Of a stretch of 37,133 bases of DNA, positions 9,042-18,073 are shown piece after piece. Position 1 is the stretch's first letter, and each line of letters opens with the position of its first letter. The notes under the pieces are model-generated. The model made no database searches. It had not been told where the DNA came from and was given only the letters and a program-made list of their open reading frames with translations. Origin of the DNA: Thermotalea metallivorans (GTDB taxonomy: Bacteria; Bacillota; Clostridia; Peptostreptococcales; Thermotaleaceae); assembly GCF_001562415.1 (NCBI RefSeq), contig NZ_LOEE01000083.1, positions 1-37,133 on the forward strand, in the 5' to 3' direction. Made by a program: the position numbers and the translations under genes.

Positions 9042-10418
9042 TTATCTATCGAATAGGAAATCCTGGGCACGCTTTAACATGTCTTCAATGCTTCCATGGG
9101 ATGTGGAACCCTGGGATACCTTAGAAGCGATACAGTTTTCAATTTTGATGACATCTAGGATATCCTCTGCAAAGACTGGGGAAAAAGTTTGAAACTCTTC
9201 CAGGGATAAATCATCGATGGTTTTTCCCTGTTGAATACAATACAATACCATTTTTCCCACAATTTCATGGGAACTTCTGAAGGGAAGCCCCTTTTTTACC
9301 AAGTAATCTGCTACATCGGTGGCATTCATGAAGCCCTCCTTCGTGGCCTTTTTCATCTGATCTTTCCGGACGGTCATGGTTTTGAGCATTTCATTGAAGA
9401 TAAGAAGGCAGTCTTTCAGATTTTCAACGGTGTCAAACAGAGGGGGTTTATCCTCCTGCATATCTTTATTATAGGCAAGGGGAAGGGCCTTCATGATGGT
9501 AAGGATATTCATGAGGTTTCCATAGATCCTACCTGCTTTGCCGCGAATTAGCTCTGCCACATCAGGATTTTTCTTTTGGGGCATGATACTGCTGCCGGTG
9601 CTGTAGGCATCATCCATTTCGATAAAATGGAATTCGGCAGAGCTCCAAAGAATCAATTCTTCACAAAAACGGCTGAGATGCATCATCATGATGGAAGCAT
9701 CACTGATAAATTCAATGACAAAATCCCGGTCACTAACGGCATCCAGGGAATTTTCACAAATTCCATGGAACCCTAATTCTTGGGCCAAATATTCCCGGTC
9801 GGTATGATAAGTTGTCCCTGCCAGGGCACCGGCCCCCAAGGGTAGGATATTTACCCTGTCTTGACAATCCTGCAGTCTTTCAAAATCCCTTTTGAACATT
9901 TGAAAATAGGCCATCATATAATAGCCGAAGGTAACGGGCTGGGCTCTTTGGAGATGGGTATATCCCGGCATAACGGTATCGATATGATATTCTCCAAGGT
10001 TTTTCAAAGTTGTTAACAGTTCCTTGAGCAATCCACAAATTGTCCCTATTTCTTCCCGGAGATAAAGGCGGATATCCACAGCCACTTGGTCATTTCTGCT
10101 CCTAGCTGTATGGAGTTTCTTTCCTACTTCCCCGATGCGATCAATAAGCAATTTTTCGATATTCATGTGAATATCCTCATACTCAATTTGAAAGGTGACG
10201 AGGCCTTTTTCAATATCCGCCAAGATGGATAGGAGGCCTTCAATGATTATTTGAGATTCTTTCGGGGTAATAATATTGCATTTTCCAAGCATTTTGGCAT
10301 GGGCAATACTGCCCATGATATCATGCTTGTATAGTTTTTGGTCAAATTCAATGGAGGCGTTAAAGCTGTCTACAAGGGAAGCGGTACTTTTAGCGAATCT
10401 TCCTCCCCATAGTTTCAT
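9042..10418 (-). CDS. argH: Argininosuccinate lyase
   Basis: A 458-residue cytosolic enzyme of the fumarase/aspartase superfamily. It splits argininosuccinate into arginine and fumarate, the last step of arginine synthesis. The superfamily signature [19 protein letters not shown] is present near residue 276; its flexible loop contains the catalytic serine. KLWGGRF at the N terminus and [10 protein letters not shown] near residue 105 are also typical. Length is normal. The ATG overlaps the argG stop by four bases (ATGA), which indicates translational coupling. Transcription is from the argG promoter, ending at the hairpin 8994-9025. Confidence 0.96.
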   Translation of the reverse strand: MKLWGGRFAKSTASLVDSFNASIEFDQKLYKHDIMGSIAHAKMLGKCNIITPKESQIIIEGLLSILADIEKGLVTFQIEYEDIHMNIEKLLIDRIGEVGKKLHTARSRNDQVAVDIRLYLREEIGTICGLLKELLTTLKNLGEYHIDTVMPGYTHLQRAQPVTFGYYMMAYFQMFKRDFERLQDCQDRVNILPLGAGALAGTTYHTDREYLAQELGFHGICENSLDAVSDRDFVIEFISDASIMMMHLSRFCEELILWSSAEFHFIEMDDAYSTGSSIMPQKKNPDVAELIRGKAGRIYGNLMNILTIMKALPLAYNKDMQEDKPPLFDTVENLKDCLLIFNEMLKTMTVRKDQMKKATKEGFMNATDVADYLVKKGLPFRSSHEIVGKMVLYCIQQGKTIDDLSLEEFQTFSPVFAEDILDVIKIENCIASKVSQGSTSHGSIEDMLKRAQDFLFDR

Positions 10419-11665
10419 ATGGCTTTCTTCTCTTTCTGTACTTTATTCATATTTTCATGATTCATATTCTCATGCTGCATCAATGAACGGATGGTAATAG
10501 GAAGAGCAAACAGGTTGATGAATCCTTCCGCATCCTTCTGATTGTAGACATGATCTTCGCCAAAGGTAACAAATTCTTCGTTGTATAGTGAATAAGGTGA
10601 GGCAGTGGCCACAGCGGTGCAAGTGCCTTTGTACAGTTTTAATTTTACTTTGCCTGTAACATATTCTTGAGTGCTGTCCACAAATTGATCTAAAGCTTCC
10701 TTTAATGGTGTAAACCATAAGCCGTCGTATACAAGCTGAGCGTATTTTTCTGCTACAATTTTCTTGAAGCTCATGGTTGCTCTATCCAAAGTCAATTTTT
10801 CTAAGGCTTTATGGGCTTCAAAGAGAATCGTGCCGCCGGGTGTTTCATATACACCACGGGATTTCATACCTACCAGTCTGTTCTCGACGATATCGATGAT
10901 TCCTACTCCATGGGTACCGCCGATTTTATTTAAGCTGTAAAGCATATTCACAGGATTATATTTGATTCCGTTTACAGCCACAGGGATACCTTTTTCGAAT
11001 TCGATTTCAACATAAGCCGGTGTATCCGGTGCTTTTTCAGGGGGCACGCTCATCATGTAGATGTTGCTGTCATGCTCGTTCCAAGGATTTTCCAAATTGC
11101 CTCCCTCATGGCTTAGGTGCCAGATGTTTCTGTCACGGCTGTACGGATCTTTTTTTGTAACGGGAATAGGAATATTGTGTTTTATAGCATAATCAATGCA
11201 GTCTTCTCTGGATTTTAAATTCCATATTCTCCAAGGGGCAATGATTTTTAAGTAAGGGTTTAGAGCTTTAATAGAAGCTTCAAAACGTACTTGGTCATTT
11301 CCTTTTCCTGTAGCACCGTGGGCAATGGCTACAGCTCCTTCCTGTTCTGCAATTTCTACTAATTTTTTAGCAATCAAAGGTCTTGCAAAGGAAGTACCTA
11401 AGAGATAATCGTCTTCATAAACGGCTCCTGCCTTTAAGGTAGGAAAAATGTAGTTTGTGATAAACTCTTCCTTTACATCTACCACATAGGCTTTGGCAGC
11501 ACCGGTGGATAGGGCTTTTTTCTGTACTGCAATCAGATCCTCCTCTTGACCTACGTCTACGCAGACGGCAATAACTTCATAGCCGTAGTTTTCCTCTAGC
11601 CACTTTAGTATAACGGAAGTATCCAAGCCTCCGGAGTATGCCAACACGACTTTTTGTTTTTCCAT
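10415..11665 (-). CDS. argG: Argininosuccinate synthase
   Basis: A cytosolic enzyme of about 416 residues that condenses citrulline and aspartate with ATP. The N-terminal ATP-binding PP-motif [10 protein letters not shown] is intact, as are [14 protein letters not shown] and the [15 protein letters not shown] region. Three ATGs follow GGGAGG (11671, 11668, 11665); spacing favours 11668 or 11665, and 11665 gives the usual [13 protein letters not shown] start. The C terminus carries a small extra tail from a near-perfect 15-base tandem repeat (10445-10474) encoding [10 protein letters not shown]. It overlaps argH by four bases. A promoter with a possible ArgR site lies upstream. Confidence 0.96.
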   Translation of the reverse strand: MEKQKVVLAYSGGLDTSVILKWLEENYGYEVIAVCVDVGQEEDLIAVQKKALSTGAAKAYVVDVKEEFITNYIFPTLKAGAVYEDDYLLGTSFARPLIAKKLVEIAEQEGAVAIAHGATGKGNDQVRFEASIKALNPYLKIIAPWRIWNLKSREDCIDYAIKHNIPIPVTKKDPYSRDRNIWHLSHEGGNLENPWNEHDSNIYMMSVPPEKAPDTPAYVEIEFEKGIPVAVNGIKYNPVNMLYSLNKIGGTHGVGIIDIVENRLVGMKSRGVYETPGGTILFEAHKALEKLTLDRATMSFKKIVAEKYAQLVYDGLWFTPLKEALDQFVDSTQEYVTGKVKLKLYKGTCTAVATASPYSLYNEEFVTFGEDHVYNQKDAEGFINLFALPITIRSLMQHENMNHENMNKVQKEKKAI

Positions 11666-11706
11666 CATCATAACCTCCCAGTACATGTGTAATCTTCTTA
11701 ATAAAC

Positions 11707-11734
11707 ATTATAGCAGAAATGTATGATTATGCAA
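11707..11734 (-). promoter_or_regulatory. Sigma-A promoter of argGH
   Basis: On the reverse strand, -35 TTGCAT (11729-11734), a 16-base spacer and a perfect -10 TATAAT (11707-11712) lie about 40 bases before the argG start. Confidence 0.65.
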
Positions 11735-11746
11735 TATAAATATGCA
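11730..11746. promoter_or_regulatory. Possible ArgR operator (ARG box)
   Basis: TGCAATATAAATATGCA is an AT-rich imperfect palindrome overlapping the argG -35. Its length, symmetry and position suit an ARG box, but it matches the usual TGAATWWWWATTCA core only loosely. ArgR itself is not in this window. Confidence 0.3.
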
Positions 11747-11873
11747 AAAAAAGTAATAAATATTCAGATATATTTTTTGAAAATACCATGAAATACTGAG
11801 GGTATGACTAAGATAAAGGAAAATTATTTATTCTGTATAAAAATATTTTTATAGAATATATATAAATATTTTT

Positions 11874-11902
11874 AATAAAAAAACCTGCCACGAGGCAGGT
11901 TT
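11874..11902 (-). terminator. Terminator of the pepD-type gene
   Basis: On the reverse strand AACCTGCC pairs with GGCAGGTT (8 bp, 4-base loop) followed by a run of T residues, a few bases after the dipeptidase stop codon. Confidence 0.85.
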
Positions 11903-11904
11903 CA

Positions 11905-13362
11905 TTATTTTATTTCCTTTAGTACAGCCAATAAATATTTCCAAGTTCGCTCCGTAGAGGATATGCTTAGATGTTCATTGGGTGTATGAACATCGTAAAG
12001 ATCGGGGCCGAAAGAAATCATATCCAAATGCTCCATTTTCTCTTTGAAGAGACCACATTCCACACCTGCATGGATGGCGATGATTTCTGATTCCTTTCCG
12101 AACATCTCCTTATAAACTTTTTGGAACAATGGACGTATTTTCGAATCGGGATTGTATGCCCATTCCGGATAATCAGAATCTGCCACCAGTTCACAGCCAA
12201 GGATTTTGGCTATCATCTTTGCTTCATCTAAAATCTTATATTTTAAGCTTCTAACAGAGCTGCGGATTGCACTTTCAAATCGGATTTCTTTTTCATCAGT
12301 GACGACTACGCCCAAGTTGGTAGAACTTTCTACCAAACCGCAGATATCCATGCTCATACTCTGAACACCATTGGGAATCAGCACCAAAGATGCAATGGCT
12401 TTCTCTGCAGTTTCCTTAGAGAATACTTTGGCAGGAAGGGATGGCATTTTTTCAAGTTTTACAGTTACTTCCGGATCGGAAACTCTTAACTCGTTTTTGA
12501 ATAGTTGGCCCCACCCATTGACTCTATTTTCCAGAAGTTGGATATTGTCTGGATCAATACACAAGACAGCATCACACTCTCTGGGGATGGCATTCATTTT
12601 AGAACCGCCGTTGATCTCTGCAATTCCAAAGGCCAAAGCATCCGATAGATCATTTAAAATTCTGCCCATCAGCTTATTGGCATTTCCACGTTCTTTATCA
12701 ATTTCCATGCCGGAATGGCCCCCTTTCAAACCTCTGATGCGGATCGCATAAGGGATCCATCCGGCCTTTGGACTTTCCCATAGAATGGGCAAAATTTGCC
12801 TTGTCCTTATCCCACCGGCGCAGCTTACCAAAAGTTTGCCTTCCTCTTCAGAATCGATATTTATCAAAATGCTTCCTTTCAGATGGGAAGGATCCACGGT
12901 CATGGCACCCCCCATTCCGGTTTCTTCCTCTACCGTCATTAGGACTTCGATGGGTGGATGGGGAATATCTTCAGAGGCCAAGAGTGCAAGGCCATAGGCA
13001 ATGGCAATGCCGTTGTCGGCACCCAGGGTGGTGTCTGTTGCATAAAGCATATCGTCCACTACCCTGAGTTGGATGGGATCTTTTTCAAAATCGTGGACCG
13101 TATCCTTGTTTTTTTCACAAACCATGTCCATATGTCCTTGAATAATGACGGTAGGTGCATTTTCATAGCCGGGTGTGGGGCCTTTTTTTATGATGACGTT
13201 CATGGAGGAATCTTGGATTACCTCTAGGCCATGGGATTTTGCGAAATTTACCAGATAGTCGCTGATGGCTTTTTCATTTCCGGAACCCCTCGGAATTTTT
13301 GATATCTCTTCAAAGTACTGGAAAACTTTTTGGGGCTTCAACTGGCTGATGGGTGTACCCAT
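11905..13362 (-). CDS. pepD: Aminoacyl-histidine dipeptidase (peptidase M20C, PepD-like)
   Basis: About 485 residues of a di-zinc M20 peptidase that cleaves dipeptides such as Xaa-His in the cytosol. Zinc-site motifs are in order: GHMDMV (about 76-81), LGADNG (about 113-118), the catalytic EEETG (about 145-149), INIDSEEEG and the C-terminal IHAGVECGLF. The length matches PepD, which carries the long lid domain. The first ATG (13371) lies inside the ribosome site AAAGGATG, so the ATG at 13362 is preferred. It is a single-gene unit with its own terminator. It could supply amino acids from peptides in a fermentative lifestyle. Confidence 0.9.
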   Translation of the reverse strand: MGTPISQLKPQKVFQYFEEISKIPRGSGNEKAISDYLVNFAKSHGLEVIQDSSMNVIIKKGPTPGYENAPTVIIQGHMDMVCEKNKDTVHDFEKDPIQLRVVDDMLYATDTTLGADNGIAIAYGLALLASEDIPHPPIEVLMTVEEETGMGGAMTVDPSHLKGSILINIDSEEEGKLLVSCAGGIRTRQILPILWESPKAGWIPYAIRIRGLKGGHSGMEIDKERGNANKLMGRILNDLSDALAFGIAEINGGSKMNAIPRECDAVLCIDPDNIQLLENRVNGWGQLFKNELRVSDPEVTVKLEKMPSLPAKVFSKETAEKAIASLVLIPNGVQSMSMDICGLVESSTNLGVVVTDEKEIRFESAIRSSVRSLKYKILDEAKMIAKILGCELVADSDYPEWAYNPDSKIRPLFQKVYKEMFGKESEIIAIHAGVECGLFKEKMEHLDMISFGPDLYDVHTPNEHLSISSTERTWKYLLAVLKEIK

Positions 13363-13412
13363 AAAAATCATCCTTTCTTTTATTTGGTGAATACATGGTA
13401 GAAGGTTTTTAA

Positions 13413-13441
13413 TATATATAAACTTTGCTGTACGACCACAA
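13413..13441 (-). promoter_or_regulatory. Possible promoter of the pepD-type gene
   Basis: On the reverse strand TTGTGG (13436-13441) and TATATA (13413-13418) are separated by 17 bases, about 50 bases before the start codon. This is a moderate match in an AT-rich stretch. Confidence 0.35.
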
Positions 13442-13691
13442 CAATAGTCATTCTACAAAGATTGATCTTTTCCTTCTATAAAGAAGAATTAATCCTTGTA
13501 TAGTATAATAAAATGAGGAAGAGAGGCAAAATTAAAAATTCAAGTTTTCAATATTATTCAAAATTGCAATAACTGGGTTTGTCGTGCAAAAGAAATGATG
13601 AAGACTACTTCATCATGAAAAGAAAAAGGGCAAATCAAAAAAATGACAAAGAAAAAGGAAAGGAAAAGATTGGGATAACCACTTGTATACA
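13442..13691. other. Divergent intergenic region between pepD and gntR
   Basis: No gene is supported. The one clear structure is an inverted repeat, ATGATGAAG (13595-13603) with CTTCATCAT (13608-13616) around ACTA. It could be an operator for either divergent gene. It lacks a T-tract and is not a terminator. Confidence 0.45.
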
Positions 13692-13720
13692 TTGACATTC
13701 CTTGATTTTTATAATACAAT
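13692..13720 (+). promoter_or_regulatory. Strong sigma-A promoter of the GntR regulator
   Basis: Consensus -35 TTGACA (13692-13697) and -10 TACAAT (13715-13720) are separated by 17 bases. Transcription should start near 13727, just before a 12-base inverted repeat. Confidence 0.8.
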
Positions 13721-13738
13721 GAGGTTAACGGGACTGGG

Positions 13739-13776
13739 TTTACCTACCAGATGGAGGCATGCTACTGGTAGGTAAA
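13739..13776. repeat. Perfect 12-bp inverted repeat in the gntR leader
   Basis: TTTACCTACCAG (13739-13750) is perfectly complementary to CTGGTAGGTAAA (13765-13776) around a 14-base loop. It lies between the transcription start and the start codon. The arms could bind a GntR dimer (autoregulation) or fold in mRNA; the loop carries ATGGAGG, a Shine-Dalgarno-like sequence. Confidence 0.6.
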
Positions 13777-13802
13777 ATATTATTATGGACATGGAGGATA
13801 TT

Positions 13803-14474
13803 ATGGGAAGGGATTTACTGAATGAGGACAATGCAGGGAGACTGTCCTTAACCTCAAAAATATTTAACATCATTCGAGATGATATATTGAACGGAAAATA
13901 TAGTGAAGGCGAAAAACTGGTGGAAGCAAAATTAGCAGAGGAGCTTGGAGTCAGTCGGACGCCGGTAAGAGAAGCATTAAAACAGTTGGAATTAGACGGT
14001 ATGGTAGAAAATATTCCAAATCGCGGTGTGATCGTGAAGGGAATTACAAAGCAGGATATTCAGGATATCTTTACAATCCGAACGGCCATCGAAGGAATTG
14101 CAGCTGCCTGGGCTGTGGAGAGAATTACAGAGGAAGAGCTGCAGGATCTGAAGGAAGCATATGAATTAATGGAATTTTATGCTTTTAAAAAGGATATTGA
14201 GAAATTTGCAGAATTCAATACGAAGTTTCATGAGACCATTTATAAGGCCACAAAGAGCCGATATTTAGAGCAGGTCCTGAAAGATTTTCAGTATTATATG
14301 AAACAATCCAGAAAAAAATCCCTTCAAATTGAAGGAAGAATGGAAGATGCTTTAAGGGAGCACAAGGAAATACTGGACGCTTTTTTGGAAAGAAATAAAG
14401 AAAGGGCAGAGAAAGCCCTGACAACCCATGTGAATAATTCTAAAAAGAACGCAGAAAAATTAGGAAAAAATTGA
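13803..14474 (+). CDS. GntR-family transcriptional regulator, FCD (FadR-like) subfamily
   Basis: About 223 residues: an N-terminal winged helix (about 10-75) with the GntR signature ELGVSRTPVREALKQLELDG, then an all-helical FCD effector domain. FCD metal/ligand residues are visible as FNTKFHETIY, LREHKEIL and TTHVNNS. Such proteins respond to small carboxylic or sugar acids; the ligand cannot be read. The ATG at 13803 has GGAGG at five bases, better than the ATG at 13785, which lacks a good ribosome site. It stands alone between a strong promoter and a terminator; the 12-bp inverted repeat in its leader suggests autoregulation. No obvious target operon is adjacent. Confidence 0.88.
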   Translation: MGRDLLNEDNAGRLSLTSKIFNIIRDDILNGKYSEGEKLVEAKLAEELGVSRTPVREALKQLELDGMVENIPNRGVIVKGITKQDIQDIFTIRTAIEGIAAAWAVERITEEELQDLKEAYELMEFYAFKKDIEKFAEFNTKFHETIYKATKSRYLEQVLKDFQYYMKQSRKKSLQIEGRMEDALREHKEILDAFLERNKERAEKALTTHVNNSKKNAEKLGKN

Positions 14475-14578
14475 TTCAACTGCAGCAATAAGGATATCAA
14501 TGTTTTCTTATAATACAAAGGAAATTATGAACGCTGCCAAAGGATAGCTCCTTTTTATAATTTTCTATGCATTACAAC

Positions 14579-14620
14579 AAAATCTCCTGCATAAAACGTT
14601 GATCAGGAGATTTTATTTTT
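14579..14620. terminator. Bidirectional terminator after gntR
   Basis: AAAATCTCCTG (14579-14589) pairs perfectly with CAGGAGATTTT (14604-14614), with a T-rich tail forward and an A-run on the other side. It separates the convergent GntR gene and the reverse-strand kinase. Confidence 0.82.
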
Positions 14621-14654
14621 TATGTATTTTTTCATATCAGGGAATAGGAAGACA

Positions 14655-15509
14655 TTATCCGTTTTTCTGTGGAAGGAAAACGGTAAAGATGGTTCCTACG
14701 CTTTCGTAGCTTTCTACTGTGATACGTCCTTTGTTCTTTTCTACGATTTGCTTTACAATGCTTAAACCGTATCCGTGATCTTCTCCTTCTTTTGTTGTGT
14801 ATCTCGGTTCAAAAATTTTATCATATAGATCGGGAGAGAGAACGGGATAAGAATTGCCGATGGCAATGCAATACATCTGTTCATGTTCTTCGATATCGAT
14901 GGTAAGGATCTTTGTTTCTTCATCGCAGTGCTCCAATTCATAGATAGCATTGTCCAGGAGATTAAACAATACTTTACACAGCTCCATAGAATCTATTTTC
15001 AGATTTTCTAAGGAAGTACCCACATCCAATTCTACGGTGATCCCTTTGCTTTCTGCAATAGCACATTTTCTGCATAAGGTAGCGGCGATTTCAATATTTT
15101 TGATTTTGGAAACAGAAAAAACTTCGTCTACTTTTTGGGATATATGAAAGATGTACTCAAGGGCTTTTTCCGGTTGGCCCACCTGCAGCATTCCTGCAAT
15201 CAAACTCAAATGGTTGTTAAAATCGTGTTTTTGCCCCTGAAGGGCATCAATTACTTCTCGGGAATGATTGAGTTTGATGATGGATTCTCTTTCTGCGTGG
15301 AGAAATCGCAAGATATAGTAAATGGAAAAGAAGGCGCTTATTGCCAGTAAATTTAATATAAACGCAAGGGGATAGGAATACTGATAAGTAATAATAGCAT
15401 TACTCAGCATGTTGATAAACAATTGATTTGTTAGCAAAACCACTGTTACGCTTTGTACAAGAATAATGATGATTAATGCATAAGCCTTTGTATAAAGTTT
15501 CATATTCAC
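14655..15509 (-). CDS. GHKL-type sensor histidine kinase
   Basis: A 284-residue kinase with two N-terminal membrane helices (about 8-30 and 46-68) and no sizeable extracellular domain. The histidine box GQKHDFNNHLSL (about residue 95), the N box LFNLLDNAIYEL and the G box GYGLSIVKQIV are intact, so it should be active. The Spo0B-like H-box class resembles AgrC/CitA-type kinases. The start is a GTG preceded by AGGATG, three bases past the stop of a 5-helix membrane protein, so the two are translated together. No response regulator is adjacent. The membrane partner probably supplies ligand sensing. Confidence 0.85.
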   Translation of the reverse strand: MNMKLYTKAYALIIIILVQSVTVVLLTNQLFINMLSNAIITYQYSYPLAFILNLLAISAFFSIYYILRFLHAERESIIKLNHSREVIDALQGQKHDFNNHLSLIAGMLQVGQPEKALEYIFHISQKVDEVFSVSKIKNIEIAATLCRKCAIAESKGITVELDVGTSLENLKIDSMELCKVLFNLLDNAIYELEHCDEETKILTIDIEEHEQMYCIAIGNSYPVLSPDLYDKIFEPRYTTKEGEDHGYGLSIVKQIVEKNKGRITVESYESVGTIFTVFLPQKNG

Positions 15510-15511
15510 AT

Positions 15512-16000
15512 CTACATCCTGTCAACATTTTTAAAACTGTTAAAATCAATGATGGTGATCTTAAAAACATACCCAATCAAAAAAGTAATAACCAAGGGAA
15601 TATATACAAAAAAGCCGGCTAACAAAAAGTTCAGGGGGTTATTGGTAATGGTAAGAAGGTCTATCTTGAAAAAATTTAATATGGGGAATAGGAAAACACC
15701 TTCTCCCAAGAAAAGAAGCCCTAAGGTAACCAAGAGTGCAATAATGCTGTCCAATACCCTCTGTTTTCCGACGACAACGATCAAAAGAATAAAAACGGCT
15801 AATATGACAAATGTATGGGTCCCAAAGGGAATCTTATGAATCATATAAAATTGTCTGACGCCGTAGGTCAACAGTGAATACAAACATGACAGCAATCCCA
15901 TGGACTGCAGGCTCAGTCTTATACCCAAAATACCAAAGCCAGCCCCTAACATTAAAAATCCTTCAATAAAATATAGCAGAAAATTTACCCATGTTGTCAT
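15512..16000 (-). CDS. Five-helix integral membrane protein, likely sensor partner of the kinase
   Basis: A 162-residue very hydrophobic protein with about five membrane segments (about 5-28, 32-52, 61-80, 84-108 and 124-150). It has no recognisable family motif. GGGAGGG precedes the ATG. Its stop is followed at once by the GHKL kinase gene. Many peptide-sensing AgrC-type kinases have a 5-7 helix sensor fused to the kinase; here that part appears to be a separate polypeptide. It lacks the Cys/His protease residues of AgrB, so peptide processing is not supported. A hairpin lies in its leader (16035-16079). Confidence 0.65.
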   Translation of the reverse strand: MTTWVNFLLYFIEGFLMLGAGFGILGIRLSLQSMGLLSCLYSLLTYGVRQFYMIHKIPFGTHTFVILAVFILLIVVVGKQRVLDSIIALLVTLGLLFLGEGVFLFPILNFFKIDLLTITNNPLNFLLAGFFVYIPLVITFLIGYVFKITIIDFNSFKNVDRM

Positions 16001-16034
16001 TATATATTCCCTCCCGGATGATAGAAATAAACGA

Positions 16035-16079
16035 CAAAATAATAGTAAAACACTTTTTCGGTGTTTTGCTATTATTTTG
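16035..16079. repeat. 19-bp inverted repeat in the leader of the membrane protein gene
   Basis: Positions 16035-16053 pair with 16061-16079 with a single G-U position and a 7-base loop. On the reverse strand it lies 20-30 bases before the GGGAGGG ribosome site of the membrane protein. There is no clear T-run, so it is more likely a regulatory hairpin or operator than a terminator. Confidence 0.6.
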
Positions 16080-16444
16080 CTTATTTATAAATGCCTGCCA
16101 TAGTTTTAAGACACCTTGCCTTTTCTATTTATATTTTCTAAAAAGGGGTGTATTACCCCATGAGGATAAATATTTTCCAATTATTTTAGAAAAACCATAA
16201 ATATACTTGACATGCCATGTTTATATAAACTTCGACATAAAGGTCGAAAAACCTTCTAAGGATATGCTGGAAAATCACATTTGGAATAAATTTAAGACAA
16301 AAATTTAAGCAATTCAAGAACTTTTTTATTTTTGCAACCTTAGGGCAAAATAAAAAAAGCAATACACAGAGAATACGGATGATGGTAAAATATATATAAA
16401 TTCCGGAAGCCATTGTTTCTAAAGGTAGAAAGGAAGAAGAGAAC
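16080..16444. other. Divergent region before niaR with clustered palindromes
   Basis: No gene is supported. Three palindromes touch each other: ACATGCCATGT (16211-16221), GTTTATATAAAC (16219-16230) and TTCGAC/GTCGAA (16231-16248). GGGGTGTATTACCCC near 16145 is a fourth. They may be operators for the divergent kinase pair or niaR. I could not place a convincing promoter for either gene. Confidence 0.4.
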
Positions 16445-16969
16445 ATGCTGTCAGAGGAAAGACGTGAAAAAATTATTGCACTGCTGAAGGAACGGCAGGA
16501 ACCTATAACAGGGTCCGAACTTTCCAAGCTTTTTGAGGTAAGCCGGCAGGTAATCGTACAAGATATTGCTTTGATTCGCGCACAAGGGTATCATGTCCTG
16601 GCAACGACGAATGGCTATGTTATTCCCGGTACTTTAAAAAAGGCAGGCAAGCTGAAAACAGTTTTGTGCAAGCATGGCGGATATGATGAGATGGAGGAAG
16701 AATTGAAGATTATGGTAGACATGGGTGCCAGGGTGGTGGACGTAATGATTGATCACCCTATATATGGCAGAATACGAAGACCTTTAATGATTTGTTCAAG
16801 GATAGACGTGGAGGATTTTATGGAAAATGTAAGAAGAGATAAGGCAGAACCTTTATCCGCCCTCACAGGAGGAGAACATATGCACACCCTGGAAATTTCA
16901 AATGATCGAGCTTATCGACGGATGATCGAAATCCTTTCGGAAAAGGGATATTTTGTGAAAGAAGTATGA
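16445..16969 (+). CDS. niaR: NiaR-type NAD biosynthesis repressor (HTH + 3H domain)
   Basis: A 174-residue regulator: an N-terminal HTH_11 winged helix (about 5-60) with LSKLFEVSRQVIVQDIALIR, then the 3H domain. The named histidine sites are visible: CKHGG (His77) with acidic residues at 81-86, DHPIYG (His104) and EHMHTLE (His145, His147), where the His-x-His belongs to the metal site in Thermotoga NiaR. The family uses niacin as co-repressor of NAD synthesis and salvage genes. It directly precedes nadABC, which fits. GGAAGAAGAG precedes the ATG. Targets probably include the nadA promoter region, where an ACAGATG direct repeat lies. Confidence 0.88.
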   Translation: MLSEERREKIIALLKERQEPITGSELSKLFEVSRQVIVQDIALIRAQGYHVLATTNGYVIPGTLKKAGKLKTVLCKHGGYDEMEEELKIMVDMGARVVDVMIDHPIYGRIRRPLMICSRIDVEDFMENVRRDKAEPLSALTGGEHMHTLEISNDRAYRRMIEILSEKGYFVKEV

Positions 16970-16990
16970 TCAGTTCATTTTATTTTTTCA

Positions 16991-17009
16991 ACAGATGACA
17001 AGACAGATG
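16991..17009. promoter_or_regulatory. Direct repeat upstream of nadA, candidate NiaR site
   Basis: ACAGATG occurs at 16991-16997 and 17003-17009, a 12-base period (about one helical turn), in the short niaR-nadA gap. The location suits a NiaR operator. I could not check it against a NiaR motif. Confidence 0.35.
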
Positions 17010-17150
17010 TAAAATCACTCCAAAAATGATATAGTAGAATCGTCGGAAGATATTATGTATCAATGAATAAAAATACTTTTTCCATGTTCAGGGAAACCTA
17101 TAGGGTACAGAATGAAAAATAAAGAATATGAGGAGAGAGGAACGAAGAAA

Positions 17151-18062
17151 ATGAACGAAAGAGAAATGATCCAAGAGATTCAGCGACTGAAAAAGGAAAA
17201 AAATGCCGTGATTCTTGCCCATAATTATCAAATACCGGAGATACAGGAAATTGCAGATATTGTGGGGGATTCACTAAAGCTTAGTCAGGAGGCGGCCAAA
17301 ACTACTGCAGATATCGTTATTTTCAGTGGCGTGCATTTTATGGCAGAGAGTGCAAAAATACTTTCCCCTGATAAAAAAGTATTATTGCCGGTCTATGATG
17401 CGGGATGCCCTATGGCGGATATGATCGATGCGGATCAGCTAAGGGTTTTTAAAAAAGAATATCCCGATCTTCCTGTGGTTTGTTATGTCAATTCATCGGC
17501 AGAGGTGAAGGCAGAAAGCGATATTTGCTGTACTTCTTCTAATGCCGTCAAAATTGTAAAAAGTATGAAAGCCGATAAAATCTTGTTTGTGCCGGATCGA
17601 AATCTGGGAAACTATATCGCAAAGCAAGTACCGGAAAAAGAGATTATTTGCTGGGAGGGTTTTTGCATCACCCATCATCGTGTGAAAGCGTCGGAAGTGG
17701 ATGCGGTAAGACGACAGCATCCTGATGCAAAAATTCTAATCCACCCCGAATGCTCCCCCGATGTTGTGGCTATGGCCGATTTCGTAGGCAGCACATCACA
17801 AATTATTCATTATGCCAAAGAATCAGACAGCAAAACCTTTATTATTGGGACAGAGATGGGGGTACTTCATAAATTGAGAAAGGAAAATCCTGATAAGAAA
17901 TTCTACCTCTTATCACCGGGATTAACTTGTTTTAATATGAAAAAGACAACTTTACCGGATATATATCAGGCCCTCTTAAAAGAGCAATATGAAATTACAG
18001 TGGACGAAGAAATTCGTCAAAAGGCATTGGGCGCTCTGGAAAGAATGCTGGAATTAAGTTGA
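17151..18062 (+). CDS. nadA: Quinolinate synthase A
   Basis: About 303 residues of a cytosolic [4Fe-4S] enzyme that condenses iminoaspartate and dihydroxyacetone phosphate to quinolinate. The three conserved cluster cysteines are visible in [16 protein letters not shown] and [31 protein letters not shown] at the N terminus is also typical. The chosen ATG follows AGGAGAGAGG; an in-frame ATG at 17112 would add 13 residues unlike the family and has no good ribosome site. nadB follows with 11 bases between stop and start. The operon makes nicotinate mononucleotide from aspartate, under probable NiaR control. Confidence 0.95.
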   Translation: MNEREMIQEIQRLKKEKNAVILAHNYQIPEIQEIADIVGDSLKLSQEAAKTTADIVIFSGVHFMAESAKILSPDKKVLLPVYDAGCPMADMIDADQLRVFKKEYPDLPVVCYVNSSAEVKAESDICCTSSNAVKIVKSMKADKILFVPDRNLGNYIAKQVPEKEIICWEGFCITHHRVKASEVDAVRRQHPDAKILIHPECSPDVVAMADFVGSTSQIIHYAKESDSKTFIIGTEMGVLHKLRKENPDKKFYLLSPGLTCFNMKKTTLPDIYQALLKEQYEITVDEEIRQKALGALERMLELS

Positions 18063-18073
18063 GGAGAGGAAAA

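Noticed and set aside
16208-16230. TTGACA at 16208 as a sigma-A -35 for niaR
   Set aside because: The TATA-like sequence lies only 8-9 bases downstream, and the position 17 bases away (TTCGAC) is not a -10.
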